The notes: a model not told the origin generated them from the letters alone. A stretch of 11,565 nt of DNA from an uncultured Opitutia bacterium (GCA_903859115.1 CAIOLH010000104.1:1-11565), one strand, 5' to 3'; counted from the first letter of the stretch, positions 1 through 7,887 are shown. Numbers and translations are program-made.

Positions 1-645
1 GAAACTCATCAGAAGCCCAAGTGCTTCTGTAACCGTTAATTTTGTTTCCTTAATTTCATCGGCCTTCACTTGTAGGACAAATCCAGCGGTGGGAGCAGGG
101 GCAGAGGGCACAAAGACATTCACTACTTTCTCACCGATAGCTTCGGAAAGTACTGTCGGTTGCTCGTTGGTAATAAACGCGATACTCCAGCAGCCAGGTC
201 TGGGGTATTGCACGAGTACGACGCGACGGAAGGTATCTTTATTTCTCCCGCTTAAGGCATCCACCATTTGCCGGATCGTATTGTAGAGCGCACCTAATCC
301 AGGCATGCGCTCTACGATACTATTAATCCAAGTATTAAATATTTTTCCAAAAATACGTTTGGAGAGCCATCCCAGTACAATGAGGATGACCGCCATGATG
401 AGTGCTGAAATTAGAACGAGGGCGACGTGAGCAGGTCCGGATTGGAAGTCAGGCAACTTCGCATTTTCATCATAGAAAAAGGGCAATAAATTTTGAATTA
501 AGGTCTGAACAGGTGAAGCAACGAGTCCGATTAAGATGGTGACTACGTAAAGCGTGAGCCCGATAGGTAAAACCAAGAACATGCCGGTCAAAAAATTATG
601 ACCGAGGAGTGATCCGAACGAAGTTTTAGGTTTAAGATTGGGCAT
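1..645 (-). CDS. DUF502 family inner-membrane protein (3' end beyond window)
   Basis: Reading the complement from the ATG at 645 gives 215 residues with no stop before the window edge, so the C-terminus is missing, probably only slightly. Two hydrophobic stretches, about residues 18-45 and 72-94, look like membrane helices. They are followed by a soluble region carrying the wording typical of DUF502 proteins: PGLGALYNTIRQMVDAL (115-131), VVLVQYPRPGCWSIAFIT (142-159) and VFVPSAPAPTAGFV (177-190), then a conserved E-A-L-x-L-L near the end. DUF502 proteins are widespread in bacteria and plants, and I know no firmly established biochemical role for them. The gene is divergent from the SOUL-family gene, with 93 bases between the start codons. 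No Shine-Dalgarno is visible; the start is preceded by an A-rich stretch (GTTAAAAAG). The family call is strong, the function unknown. Confidence 0.9.
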   Translation of the reverse strand, partial: MPNLKPKTSFGSLLGHNFLTGMFLVLPIGLTLYVVTILIGLVASPVQTLIQNLLPFFYDENAKLPDFQSGPAHVALVLISALIMAVILIVLGWLSKRIFGKIFNTWINSIVERMPGLGALYNTIRQMVDALSGRNKDTFRRVVLVQYPRPGCWSIAFITNEQPTVLSEAIGEKVVNVFVPSAPAPTAGFVLQVKADEIKETKLTVTEALGLLMSF

Positions 646-661
646 CTTTTTAACGGAATCT

Positions 662-689
662 TTAATACTGAATAGGTCTCAAGCGTCAA
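662..689 (-). promoter_or_regulatory. Candidate sigma-70-type promoter for the DUF502 gene
   Basis: On the minus strand TTGACG (684-689) lies 16 bases upstream of TATTAA (662-667). These match the -35 consensus at 5 of 6 positions and the -10 consensus at 4 of 6. Transcription would begin near 655, giving a leader of only about 10 bases before the ATG at 645. It is inferred from consensus only. Confidence 0.4.
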
Positions 690-700
690 TCGTGTGAGTG

Positions 701-712
701 GGTTTGCAAACC
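701..712. repeat. Perfect 12-base palindrome between divergent genes
   Basis: GGTTTGCAAACC reads identically on both strands. It lies between the DUF502 and SOUL genes, about 12 bases upstream of the candidate DUF502 -35 element, a position where a dimeric regulator could bind. A six-base arm is expected by chance a few times in a window this size, so an operator role is only a suggestion. Confidence 0.3.
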
Positions 713-738
713 TTGATTTGATGGATAAGTTAATAGTT

Positions 739-1287
739 ATGAAACTACCCCAATTTCTTATCATTATGACATCCCTTATTCCCAATTTCCTGAGTGCTAC
801 CGAGGGTGAGGCCTATGCGCGAACAGCACCTGGCCTAATCGAAATTAAGGAGTTACCAGCGGCACGCTTAATGATCTCTAAATCTGAACAGCCTTATTTC
901 TCAGCCAACAATAAACTTTTCGGAAAACTTTTTAGTTATATCCGCGAAAAAGAAATTCCGATGACGGCTCCCGTGGAAGCAAAAATTAATCCGGGAGTGA
1001 TGATTTTTTATATGGATGCGACGTCGGCGGTACGTACGGATTTAAAACCTGGTACCGAAGTTGAATTGCAGAATTTAGAGGCGCGTACGGTAGCTGCGAT
1101 TGGTATTCGCGGATCTTACTCCAAGGAAAATTATGAAGAAGGTTTAGAACGTCTCAAGGACTGGTTAAAAACTCAGTCGCAACTTGAGGTCATCGGTGAG
1201 CCGTATGGTGTCTATTGGAATAGTCCTTTCGTACCGTTTTTCTTAAAACAGTCCGAAGTTCATATTCCCGTTAAAGTTAAAAAATAA
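739..1287 (+). CDS. SOUL family heme-binding protein, exported
   Basis: The 182-residue product starts with a signal-like segment (MKLPQFLIIMTSLIPNFLSA, hydrophobic core about 3-19), so it is probably exported to the periplasm. The mature part has the SOUL/HBP fold signature: IEIKELPAARLMIS (34-47), the central KEIPMTAPVEAKI (71-83), a beta-strand pair with IGIRGSYSKENYEEGLERLKDWL (121-143), and the C-terminal YWNSPFVPFF...EVHIPVK (159-178). Eukaryotic relatives bind heme or porphyrin; for bacterial members the ligand is mostly untested. Upstream in-frame starts exist at 721 (ATG) and 694 (GTG). I chose 739 because it places M-K directly before the hydrophobic core. No start here has a clear Shine-Dalgarno. 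The gene converges with pyrD, with 11 bases between them. The family is clear and the ligand is inferred. Confidence 0.88.
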   Translation: MKLPQFLIIMTSLIPNFLSATEGEAYARTAPGLIEIKELPAARLMISKSEQPYFSANNKLFGKLFSYIREKEIPMTAPVEAKINPGVMIFYMDATSAVRTDLKPGTEVELQNLEARTVAAIGIRGSYSKENYEEGLERLKDWLKTQSQLEVIGEPYGVYWNSPFVPFFLKQSEVHIPVKVKK

Positions 1288-1296
1288 TTTAACCTT
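1273..1296. terminator. Weak AT-rich hairpin between convergent SOUL and pyrD genes
   Basis: Arms AAAGTTAAA (1273-1281) and TTTAACCTT (1288-1296) pair at 8 of 9 positions around a 6-base loop, with a G-U pair at the odd position when read on the minus strand. It sits exactly where the two genes converge and could help end both transcripts. It is AT-rich, unstable and lacks a clean U-tract, so support is low. Confidence 0.22.
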
Positions 1297-1298
1297 AA

Positions 1299-2351
1299 TT
1301 AAATCCAAGCACGCTGACGCCAGGAAAGTCCTTGGGCGATTTCTTTAGCGAGTCCGGGTCCGCGGAAAACCAATCCTGAGTATACTTGAACGAGGCTGGC
1401 GCCTTCGTCCATAAATCGGCCTGCGTCCACAGCCGAGGTTATCCCACCGCAGCCGATAATCGGAATTTTGCCGTTCGAGGTCTTACTTAAAAAACGTACC
1501 ACTTGGAGAGATTTTTCGAGAAGAGGTTGTCCGCTTAAACCACCACGCGTTTCGCATCCTTCGGTTCCTGGCGGTCGAGTGATGGTTGTGTTGGTAGCGA
1601 TGATGCCCGCAAACTTGGTTTCACTGACAACACTAAGAATATCTTCCAGCTGTGCCGGGTTTAGATCGGGGGCGACTTTTAAAAGTAATGGTACGGGGCC
1701 ACCTAATGTATTTTTATTTTCTGCCGTGAGTGTGCGGAGAAGTTTAACCAGTGGTTCGCGGTCTTGGAGGGCGCGTAGTCCAGGTGTGTTGGGGCTGCTG
1801 ATGTTAACGACCAAGTAATCCGCGTAAGGAGCCAGAAGTTTGAAGGAGAATAAATAATCTTCTTGGGCTTCTTCGAGCGGAGTGATTTTTGATTTTCCAA
1901 TATTGATGCCGAGAGGGCAGACACGTTGGCCACGACCTGGCTGATTTTTCAAGCGATCGCGGAGTGCTTCAGCTCCCAAATTCGGAAAGCCATAAGCGTT
2001 TACGATGGTTTTGATTTGGGGGTAACGCCATACGCGTGGCTTTTCATTTCCAGCTTGGGCGTGCCGTGTGACCGTACCGACTTCGACGTGACCGAAGCCT
2101 AGGGCGGCTGCTCCGCGCCAGCCCAATCCGTCTTTATCAAACCCAGCGGCCAGACCCACATGATTAGGGAATTTTAATCCAAAAACATTTACAGGTTTTG
2201 CTCCTTCGGGAGAAAGTCCGCGTTCCATGAGCCAGCGCAGTGGGGTGATGCTTCCGATGAGTCCCATTCCACGCAGTCCGCATTGATGGGCCGTTTCAGG
2301 GTCCATGGCATAAAAGGCCTTAGATAGCACTTTTTCGTACAAAATTGACAT
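1299..2351 (-). CDS. pyrD: Dihydroorotate dehydrogenase (quinone), class 2
   Basis: The 350-residue protein oxidises dihydroorotate to orotate in pyrimidine synthesis, passing electrons through FMN to membrane quinone. The short N-terminal helical extension (about 1-50, YEKVLSKAFYAMDPETAHQ) is the membrane-associating region of class 2 enzymes. FMN-site and catalytic segments follow in order: GLAAGFDKDG (66-75), NAYGFPNLG (118-126), NISSPNTPGLR (183-193) with Ser186 equivalent to the catalytic base serine of E. coli PyrD, LLKVAPDL (223-230), ATNTT (252-256), GGLSGQPL (270-277), IIGCGGI (298-304) and VQVYSGLVFRGP (321-332). Length is normal. NAYGFPN differs from the more usual NRMGF/NRLGF wording, but the flanking Asn residues are kept. 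The gene stands alone, convergent with the SOUL gene and divergent from the acidic protein gene. Confidence 0.98.
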   Translation of the reverse strand: MSILYEKVLSKAFYAMDPETAHQCGLRGMGLIGSITPLRWLMERGLSPEGAKPVNVFGLKFPNHVGLAAGFDKDGLGWRGAAALGFGHVEVGTVTRHAQAGNEKPRVWRYPQIKTIVNAYGFPNLGAEALRDRLKNQPGRGQRVCPLGINIGKSKITPLEEAQEDYLFSFKLLAPYADYLVVNISSPNTPGLRALQDREPLVKLLRTLTAENKNTLGGPVPLLLKVAPDLNPAQLEDILSVVSETKFAGIIATNTTITRPPGTEGCETRGGLSGQPLLEKSLQVVRFLSKTSNGKIPIIGCGGITSAVDAGRFMDEGASLVQVYSGLVFRGPGLAKEIAQGLSWRQRAWI

Positions 2352-2367
2352 ACTAAATCCATAAACG

Positions 2368-2373
2368 GTTATA
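2368..2373 (-). promoter_or_regulatory. Candidate -10 element for pyrD
   Basis: TATAAC on the minus strand matches the TATAAT consensus at 5 of 6 positions and would start transcription near 2361, about 10 bases before the pyrD ATG. I find no good -35 box at 16-18 bases upstream, so this is weak. The rest of the 113-base divergent gap holds a purine-rich stretch (2374-2394) and TTGACT on the plus strand at 2428-2433. The latter could be a -35 for the rightward gene but lacks a convincing -10. Confidence 0.28.
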
Positions 2374-2464
2374 GGAGGAAAGGGAAGCGGAGAACATCCC
2401 CGTGGTAAAACAATGTCTCAACCCCTCTTGACTCTCCTCAGAACTTCCACAAATCCATTCCCCC

Positions 2465-3196
2465 ATGGCCGTTACCTCATCCAAGCTCACGTGGTGCACA
2501 ATTAGACTTAAAAAAGATACTAACCGCTGGTGGGTTAAAGAAAATTCTGACCCCAAACATTACGACCCAGATGGTCTCGGTATTCTCGATCCCCATCAAT
2601 TACCTTGGATACTGGATAATTTAGACCCACTGCGCGAGTACGGTCTTTCCAATGAGATTCTTGAAGCGGCCTTCGTGCCATTCCAAATTCACTCAATCGA
2701 AAAAGACGAAACCGTCCGCCTCGCTCGTGTGGCTGAACATATTCTCGATTCTGAAGAATTACTTTTTGCTCTGCCTAATATTAAAGACGGTGAAAAAGGT
2801 TCTTACGCCGATTTTCTCGAACACATTACTCGTCTTCGCGTAAAATTCATTAATGACACAATCAAGTTAGAGCAAAAATTAACCATCGAGGACGTGGATG
2901 AACAATTGGGCGATATGCGCAATCAGGCTTTGATTGAAGGTCGCGATATCCATCCCTTCGAAGAAATTACTGACATTTTAGAATTCGTACCTGCCGGACA
3001 CGAAGTGCCGACGGATGATGACGATGATGATAAGCCTGCTCGTCCAACTTCCGCGGCTGAAGAAATTGCCGACTTACCTGAAGTTGAAGATGACGATAAG
3101 CTGAATAAAGAATTGAAGTGGGACGAAGAAGAGCGCCCAGAAGATATGGAAGGCGAAGAGGGCGGCGAATCACGCGGTAACAGTCGCCGTCGCTAA
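2465..3196 (+). CDS. Uncharacterised acidic protein with charged C-terminal tail
   Basis: I do not recognise this 243-residue protein. Residues 1-175 look folded and soluble, with no signal peptide or membrane segment. They include an aromatic/charged start (TNRWWVKENSD, 19-29), repeated D-P pairs (29-54: DPKHYDPDG, DPHQLPWILDNLDP) and mainly helical sequence (60-175). From about 176 on it becomes low-complexity and strongly acidic, with six aspartates in a row (184-189) and many E/D residues, then ends in a basic SRRR. Codon use and unbroken frame support a real gene: the overlapping frames are shadows, and the gene fills the space between pyrD and lnt. The ATG follows a CCCCC tract with no Shine-Dalgarno. 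It converges with lnt, with 12 bases between them. The acidic tail could serve in protein binding, but nothing in the sequence fixes a function. Confidence 0.82.
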   Translation: MAVTSSKLTWCTIRLKKDTNRWWVKENSDPKHYDPDGLGILDPHQLPWILDNLDPLREYGLSNEILEAAFVPFQIHSIEKDETVRLARVAEHILDSEELLFALPNIKDGEKGSYADFLEHITRLRVKFINDTIKLEQKLTIEDVDEQLGDMRNQALIEGRDIHPFEEITDILEFVPAGHEVPTDDDDDDKPARPTSAAEEIADLPEVEDDDKLNKELKWDEEERPEDMEGEEGGESRGNSRRR

Positions 3197-3208
3197 TCCC
3201 AAAGTTCT

Positions 3209-4828
3209 TTAGTCGGCACTTTTTTGTCTTCGTCGACCAATATAGGCGAAGGCAAAAAACAGTCCGCCTATGGCTACCGCCCAATCGCCTTGCTGAACCC
3301 AAAAGGTTTCAGGCAGATGCTTTTGAGTGTATAAGGGTCCGACGACTGATTGTCCTGAAAAATAGATAGTATTATTTTGAGTCAACACCTTGGCTTGTCC
3401 AAAGCGGTTGATGGTTCCGCTCCACCCAGCGTTTCCACATCGAATCACGGGTAGTCCGGTGGAAGCAGCTAATAAAACCGAATGCGCGTTATGTTGATAG
3501 GCGCCCGCTTCGCGACCATACCAAGCATCGTTGGTTACAACCACGAGGAGGTTCGCACCCGCGAGTGCATGTTCGCGTGCGAGTTCAGGAAAAACATCTT
3601 CATAGCAGATGAGTGCTCCCGCAATAGCGGTTTGTCCTTTGCGATTGGTAATGGGAAATAAATTGGGTGCCTGACCCGCCACGCAGTCTTCATTGATGGG
3701 GACAACTTTTCTGAGTGGAAGAATATGGGCGAGCGGTACGTATTCACCAAAGGGTACTAAATGACGTTTAGAATAAACAGGTCGCTGTAATCCTTCGGAT
3801 GTAATCACAGCTACACTGTTAGTATAACCGGTTTTTTCTTTATCGATAGTCCCGATGATAAGAGGGGTCTCAGCTTTAATCGCTAAACGCGTGAGTAGAT
3901 TTATATACGGCTGGCTGGCGAGTGAGATGGGTAGTGCAGCTTCGGGCCATAAAATAAAATCAGGACGTTCACCTTTGGCGTTGGGTTGACTCGCTGCAAG
4001 GGTGAGCCCCTCAATTTTTTCAATGTGATCGTGTAATCTCACGGAGTCCCATTTCGCATTCGGATCAAAATCGGTTTGCACGACTCCTGCGGCAAATGGA
4101 ATTAAATCAGCACGACTGACTAAACTTTCACTGCAGGCGATGAAACCAAACACTATGGGTGTTAAACAAATATAAAGTTCAGGCGTGAGACGACTTAACC
4201 AGCCCAGAGGTTTAACGGCGGTTAAGTTAGATTGAGTCGTTATTTTAAGTCGAAATATCCAACTCGCGAAACCGAGATTGATGAGGACGAGAAGGGCTGA
4301 AAGTCCATAAGGGCCAACCCAAGCACAGAGACTGAGCAGGACGGGATTACCTTCTTGGCTTGCTGAAAGTGGGAGCCAACCAAAGCCCGTTAAGAATGTG
4401 GATCGAACCCATTCAAGTAGTCCCCAGGCGCCCGCTAAACCAAGCAGATAAAGTAGGCGAATAGGGAGCGTAGCTTTTTCAGTCGTAGGAAAAATCCAAC
4501 GTAAGGCAATTAACCATAAAAATAAATACAATGCACAATAGGCGGTGAGTAAGATTAAGCCGATATAACCTAGAGGCGGGTAGACGTGTCGTAGCCAGAT
4601 GAGCAGACCTATCCAAAGAATCCAACTTACGCCCCAGGCCGCTTGTCGCCAAATCTTCCAAGGTATTTTCTGAGTTGTTGAAAGAGTCGCGGGAATGAGC
4701 GCGAAGAGGGCAACGAAGGGATGTCCGACGGGACCAAAGGAAAAAAATAATAATAAACCAGTTAGGCCTATTCCCAACCAAGCTATCAGAACTGGCGAGT
4801 TGAAGATTGAGGGCCGCTCAAGGGTCAT
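3209..4828 (-). CDS. lnt: Apolipoprotein N-acyltransferase
   Basis: The 539-residue inner-membrane enzyme adds the third acyl chain to the N-terminal cysteine of lipoproteins, the final step before Lol sorting. Several membrane helices occupy about residues 12-235, followed by the periplasmic nitrilase-like domain (about 245-500) and a last hydrophobic helix (about 514-530) with a positive RRRQK tail. The Glu-Lys-Cys triad is visible: E296 in LWPEAALP, K354 in YSKRHLVPFGEYVPL and C408 in ALICYEDVFPE. NDAWYG (433-438) and QHN (445-447) match conserved loop positions. The segment RCGNAGWSGTI (463-473) differs from the enterobacterial R-A-T-N-x-G wording; from memory it resembles Verrucomicrobia homologues. 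Its ATG overlaps the secA stop (ATGA), implying translational coupling in a secA-lnt transcript. Confidence 0.97.
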   Translation of the reverse strand: MTLERPSIFNSPVLIAWLGIGLTGLLLFFSFGPVGHPFVALFALIPATLSTTQKIPWKIWRQAAWGVSWILWIGLLIWLRHVYPPLGYIGLILLTAYCALYLFLWLIALRWIFPTTEKATLPIRLLYLLGLAGAWGLLEWVRSTFLTGFGWLPLSASQEGNPVLLSLCAWVGPYGLSALLVLINLGFASWIFRLKITTQSNLTAVKPLGWLSRLTPELYICLTPIVFGFIACSESLVSRADLIPFAAGVVQTDFDPNAKWDSVRLHDHIEKIEGLTLAASQPNAKGERPDFILWPEAALPISLASQPYINLLTRLAIKAETPLIIGTIDKEKTGYTNSVAVITSEGLQRPVYSKRHLVPFGEYVPLAHILPLRKVVPINEDCVAGQAPNLFPITNRKGQTAIAGALICYEDVFPELAREHALAGANLLVVVTNDAWYGREAGAYQHNAHSVLLAASTGLPVIRCGNAGWSGTINRFGQAKVLTQNNTIYFSGQSVVGPLYTQKHLPETFWVQQGDWAVAIGGLFFAFAYIGRRRQKSAD

Positions 4829-7806
4829 TCGGCAACAGGTTCAACAACTTCCCAGCCTTCTTCGCGAACCAGCACTTCGGCTTTTTTCCATTTCATTTCT
4901 TGCACATCGTTACCCTTGCGAATTTTGACCACGTCATTGCGTCCGATTTTTGGGTTCGCGCGACGGAACGGTTCGGCCTTCGGTTGATTGGCGGCATCTT
5001 CTGGTGTGCCCGGTTCGGCGGGTCCAGTGGCGATGGCGCGGCCTTGGGCTGAGCGTAGTAAAGATTCTAGAGCTTCCATCGATGAAGCGGTGCGGAAAAG
5101 ACCGGAGCAAACTTCGGATCGTAGCTGACGCATCAACTCCGAGAACGTACGGTAAGCTTCAGTTTTGTACTCATTTAATGGGTCTTTTTGTGCGTAGCCA
5201 CGGAGGCCGACGGCACGACGCAGTTCGTCCATGTCGGTCAAATGATTCTGCCAATTTTTATCAATCGCACGAATTAAAATATGACGTTCTAAATAATGAA
5301 GAGCTTCTTTCGATTCATATTTTTCGCGACTCTCTTGCAGTTCGTTAATTTTCTTCATGATATAAGCAGCTGCTAAATCACGATTCAGGGTAAGAATTTC
5401 TTCAAGGGCGATGCGGATAGGGAAGCATTGCGAAAACCAAGAAAGGAAAACTTCGGCGCCTTCGCGGTCGGCCATGCGATCGCTATCTGGATAAATTAAG
5501 TTAACACGTTCATCGACCTCTTCAGCGATGACTTCGAGAATGTTTTTACGGGTATTGGCATCGACCAACGAACGATTTCTTAGACCGTAGATAATCTGAC
5601 GCTGATAATTAAGTACGTCATCATATTGTAAGAGACGTTTGCGTTGAGAGTAATTTTGGCCTTCGACGCGCTTTTGTGCCGTGCCGATAGAACGATTTAG
5701 TAAAGGGTGCTCGAGGGGCTCGCCTTCTTTAAAAGATTTCTCGAGGAGCGATGAAATAATGCCCGCATTGGAGAAGAGACGCATTAAATCGTCTTCCAGA
5801 GCGATTAAAAATCTTGAACGACCAGGGTCGCCTTGACGGGAGCAACGACCGCGTAACTGACGATCCACGCGACGCGATTCATGGCGCTCGGTACCGAGTA
5901 CAAAAAGTCCGCCCAGTTCTCTCACGCCTTCACCCAGTCGAATATCGGTTCCACGTCCTGCCATGTTGGTCGCAATCGTTACTGCGCCTTTTTGGCCAGC
6001 CATTGCGATGATGTCCGCTTCTTGTTCGTGGTGTTTAGCGTTGAGCACCTTGTGAGGAATCTTCGCCAGCGTGAGCATTCGACTTAAGGTTTCCGAAGCT
6101 TCAACGGAAGCGGTGCCCACGAGTACAGGCTGACCTTTTTTATAGGATTCGGTAATTTGTTTTATCGAATAAGCATATTTTTCGCGACGTGTTTTAAAAA
6201 CAATATCATTTTCATCGATGCGAATACAGTTTCGATGTGAGGGGATAGTCACAACCGTGAGACCGTAGATTTCATGGAATTCAGTGGCTTCGGTTTCGGC
6301 CGTACCTGTCATGCCCGCCAACTTTTGGTACATGCGGAAATAATTTTGAATGGTGATGGTCGCGTACGTTTTATTTTCTTTTTCGAGGGCGACGCCTTCT
6401 TTGGCTTCCATCGCTTGGTGGAGTCCATCACTCCAGCGGCGACCGGCCATAATGCGTCCCGTATTCTCATCGACGATCATGACCTTGTCTTCTTGAACGA
6501 CGTAATGACGGTCTTTTTCGTAGAGAGCAAAGGCTTTGAGTAATTGGCCGATAGCGTGAATGTCTTCCGAGACTTGAATGTAGGTAGCTTCGGCTTGGGC
6601 GCGTAATTCGTTCCGTTTCTCTACGGTCAGTGATTCATCTTTATCTAATTCCACGTAGCGTGTCGGTAAATCAGGTAAAACGAAAGCATCCGGTTCGCCA
6701 GGGCGTAAAGTATCGCGACCGAGTTGAGTGAGATCTGATTCATGATTACGCTCACTGATGGAGAAGTACAAACGCTCCTTGAGATAATAGCGGCGATCTT
6801 TTTCTACTTCGCTCGCCAGATTGCCTTCAAACGCTTCGAGTGCTTTTCTCCAGCGACCCACTTCCATTAAACGGCTAAAGGATTTATTACGAGGCATCCC
6901 GTGGGCGGTTAGCCAAAGTTTATCCAAGGTGTCCTGCGAAGGCTCTTTATTTTCAGGTACTTTTTTTAGTTCAACTTCGACTTCATTAATAATGCGTGTA
7001 ACCAACTTGGTTTGTAATTCAAAAAGTTTACGAACGGGGTCAACTAAGCGAGGGAAAGCGGGTTCGCGTTCTTCGGTAGTAGGTCCAGAAATAATCAGTG
7101 GAGTGCGAGCTTCATCGATGAGAATCGAGTCGATTTCGTCGACGATACAGAAGTAGTGACCGCGTTGAACTTGTTCTTTGGCCGATAAGGCCATACCGTT
7201 ATCACGTAAGTAATCGAAACCGAATTCCGAAGCGGTGCCATAGGTAACATCGCAGGCATAGGCCTTTTGGCGTTCTTCGTTACCCATTTGATTTTGAATA
7301 CAGCCTACGGTCAGGCCGAGCCAGCGGTAGAGGTGGCCGATCCACTCGGAGTCACGTCGAGCCAAGTAATCATTCACGGTCACCAGTTGGCAGTTTTTAC
7401 CCGTGAGTGCGTTGAGATAAAGTGGTAGGGAGGCGACCAAGGTTTTTCCTTCGCCGGTCGCCATCTCGGCGATTTTATTTTGGTGAAGAGCAATACCTCC
7501 GATTAACTGAACATCGAAGTGAACCATTTCCCAGGTTAACTCATGTTCACAGACAATCGCTTTAGTTCCGCAAAGTCGGCGAGCGGCATTTTTAACTACG
7601 GCAAAAGCTTCGGGTAAAAGTGCGTCTAGTTTTTCACCTTTGGCTAAACGTGCTTTAAATTCTGCGGTCTTGGCGCGGACTTGTTCGTCGGAAAGTTTTT
7701 GGTATTCTAACTCCAGTGCATTGATGCGCTTAACGATGGGGGCGCACTTGCGGAGAAAACTCCGATTATGGCTACCAACAAAGAGTCTGAGGATGCTTTG
7801 GAACAT
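4825..7806 (-). CDS. secA: Preprotein translocase ATPase SecA
   Basis: SecA drives preproteins through SecYEG by ATP hydrolysis. Counting from the ATG at 7806 (993 residues), the order is: N-terminal helix and KINALE-like segment (about 26-38), Walker A ATGEGKT (116-122), DEAD-box VDEIDSILIDEARTPL (222-237), preprotein-binding domain, RRWSDGLHQAMEAKEG (456-471), AGMTGTAETE (497-506), TNMAGRGTDIRLGEGV (613-628), GTERHESRRVDRQLRGRCSRQGD (638-660), and the IRA1/helical scaffold with RGYAQKDPLNEYK (869-881). The preprotein domain has roughly 70 extra residues compared with E. coli. The C-terminus keeps GRND but lacks the CxCxSG...CH zinc motif. I prefer 7806 (MFQSILRLFVGS) because SecA proteins normally begin just before this helix; an in-frame ATG at 7866 would add 20 basic residues and lies inside a hairpin arm. 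The stop overlaps the lnt start. Confidence 0.97.
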   Translation of the reverse strand: MFQSILRLFVGSHNRSFLRKCAPIVKRINALELEYQKLSDEQVRAKTAEFKARLAKGEKLDALLPEAFAVVKNAARRLCGTKAIVCEHELTWEMVHFDVQLIGGIALHQNKIAEMATGEGKTLVASLPLYLNALTGKNCQLVTVNDYLARRDSEWIGHLYRWLGLTVGCIQNQMGNEERQKAYACDVTYGTASEFGFDYLRDNGMALSAKEQVQRGHYFCIVDEIDSILIDEARTPLIISGPTTEEREPAFPRLVDPVRKLFELQTKLVTRIINEVEVELKKVPENKEPSQDTLDKLWLTAHGMPRNKSFSRLMEVGRWRKALEAFEGNLASEVEKDRRYYLKERLYFSISERNHESDLTQLGRDTLRPGEPDAFVLPDLPTRYVELDKDESLTVEKRNELRAQAEATYIQVSEDIHAIGQLLKAFALYEKDRHYVVQEDKVMIVDENTGRIMAGRRWSDGLHQAMEAKEGVALEKENKTYATITIQNYFRMYQKLAGMTGTAETEATEFHEIYGLTVVTIPSHRNCIRIDENDIVFKTRREKYAYSIKQITESYKKGQPVLVGTASVEASETLSRMLTLAKIPHKVLNAKHHEQEADIIAMAGQKGAVTIATNMAGRGTDIRLGEGVRELGGLFVLGTERHESRRVDRQLRGRCSRQGDPGRSRFLIALEDDLMRLFSNAGIISSLLEKSFKEGEPLEHPLLNRSIGTAQKRVEGQNYSQRKRLLQYDDVLNYQRQIIYGLRNRSLVDANTRKNILEVIAEEVDERVNLIYPDSDRMADREGAEVFLSWFSQCFPIRIALEEILTLNRDLAAAYIMKKINELQESREKYESKEALHYLERHILIRAIDKNWQNHLTDMDELRRAVGLRGYAQKDPLNEYKTEAYRTFSELMRQLRSEVCSGLFRTASSMEALESLLRSAQGRAIATGPAEPGTPEDAANQPKAEPFRRANPKIGRNDVVKIRKGNDVQEMKWKKAEVLVREEGWEVVEPVAE

Positions 7807-7859
7807 GGGGGACCGGAGGCGAAAGTTAGCAAACCCTCGATAGAAAAGGCGAGCCAAAG

Positions 7860-7887
7860 CCCCCATGGTTCCAATAATAAATGGGGG
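7860..7887 (-). promoter_or_regulatory. GC-rich hairpin in the secA leader
   Basis: On the minus strand CCCCCAT (7887-7881) pairs perfectly with ATGGGGG (7866-7860) around a 14-base AU-rich loop. The 3' arm contains the alternative in-frame secA ATG at 7866, so the fold would hide that start. If translation starts at 7806, the hairpin is a 5' leader element about 55 bases upstream. Alternatively it acts as DNA, because the loop contains TATTAT, a -10-like word. The structure is read directly; its role is inferred. Confidence 0.4.

Noticed and set aside
694..738. GTG at 694 or ATG at 721 as start of the SOUL gene
   Set aside because: Both put extra residues, including acidic ones, before the signal peptide's M-K and hydrophobic core. 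694 also overlaps the palindrome and likely promoter region. They remain possible.
1468..1818. 116-codon plus-strand frame inside pyrD
   Set aside because: It is a shadow of the well-supported pyrD frame with no recognisable protein features.
3197..3208. Terminator between the acidic protein gene and lnt
   Set aside because: Only a four-base stem (AAAG/CTTT) with a two-base loop exists, too small to support.
4479..4781. 100-codon minus-strand frame within lnt
   Set aside because: It is offset from the lnt membrane region, which explains the sequence completely.
4950..7156. Several plus-strand open frames of 65-132 residues opposite secA
   Set aside because: They lie antisense to a fully conserved SecA reading frame, have arginine/serine-rich, unfamiliar translations, and no supporting start signals.
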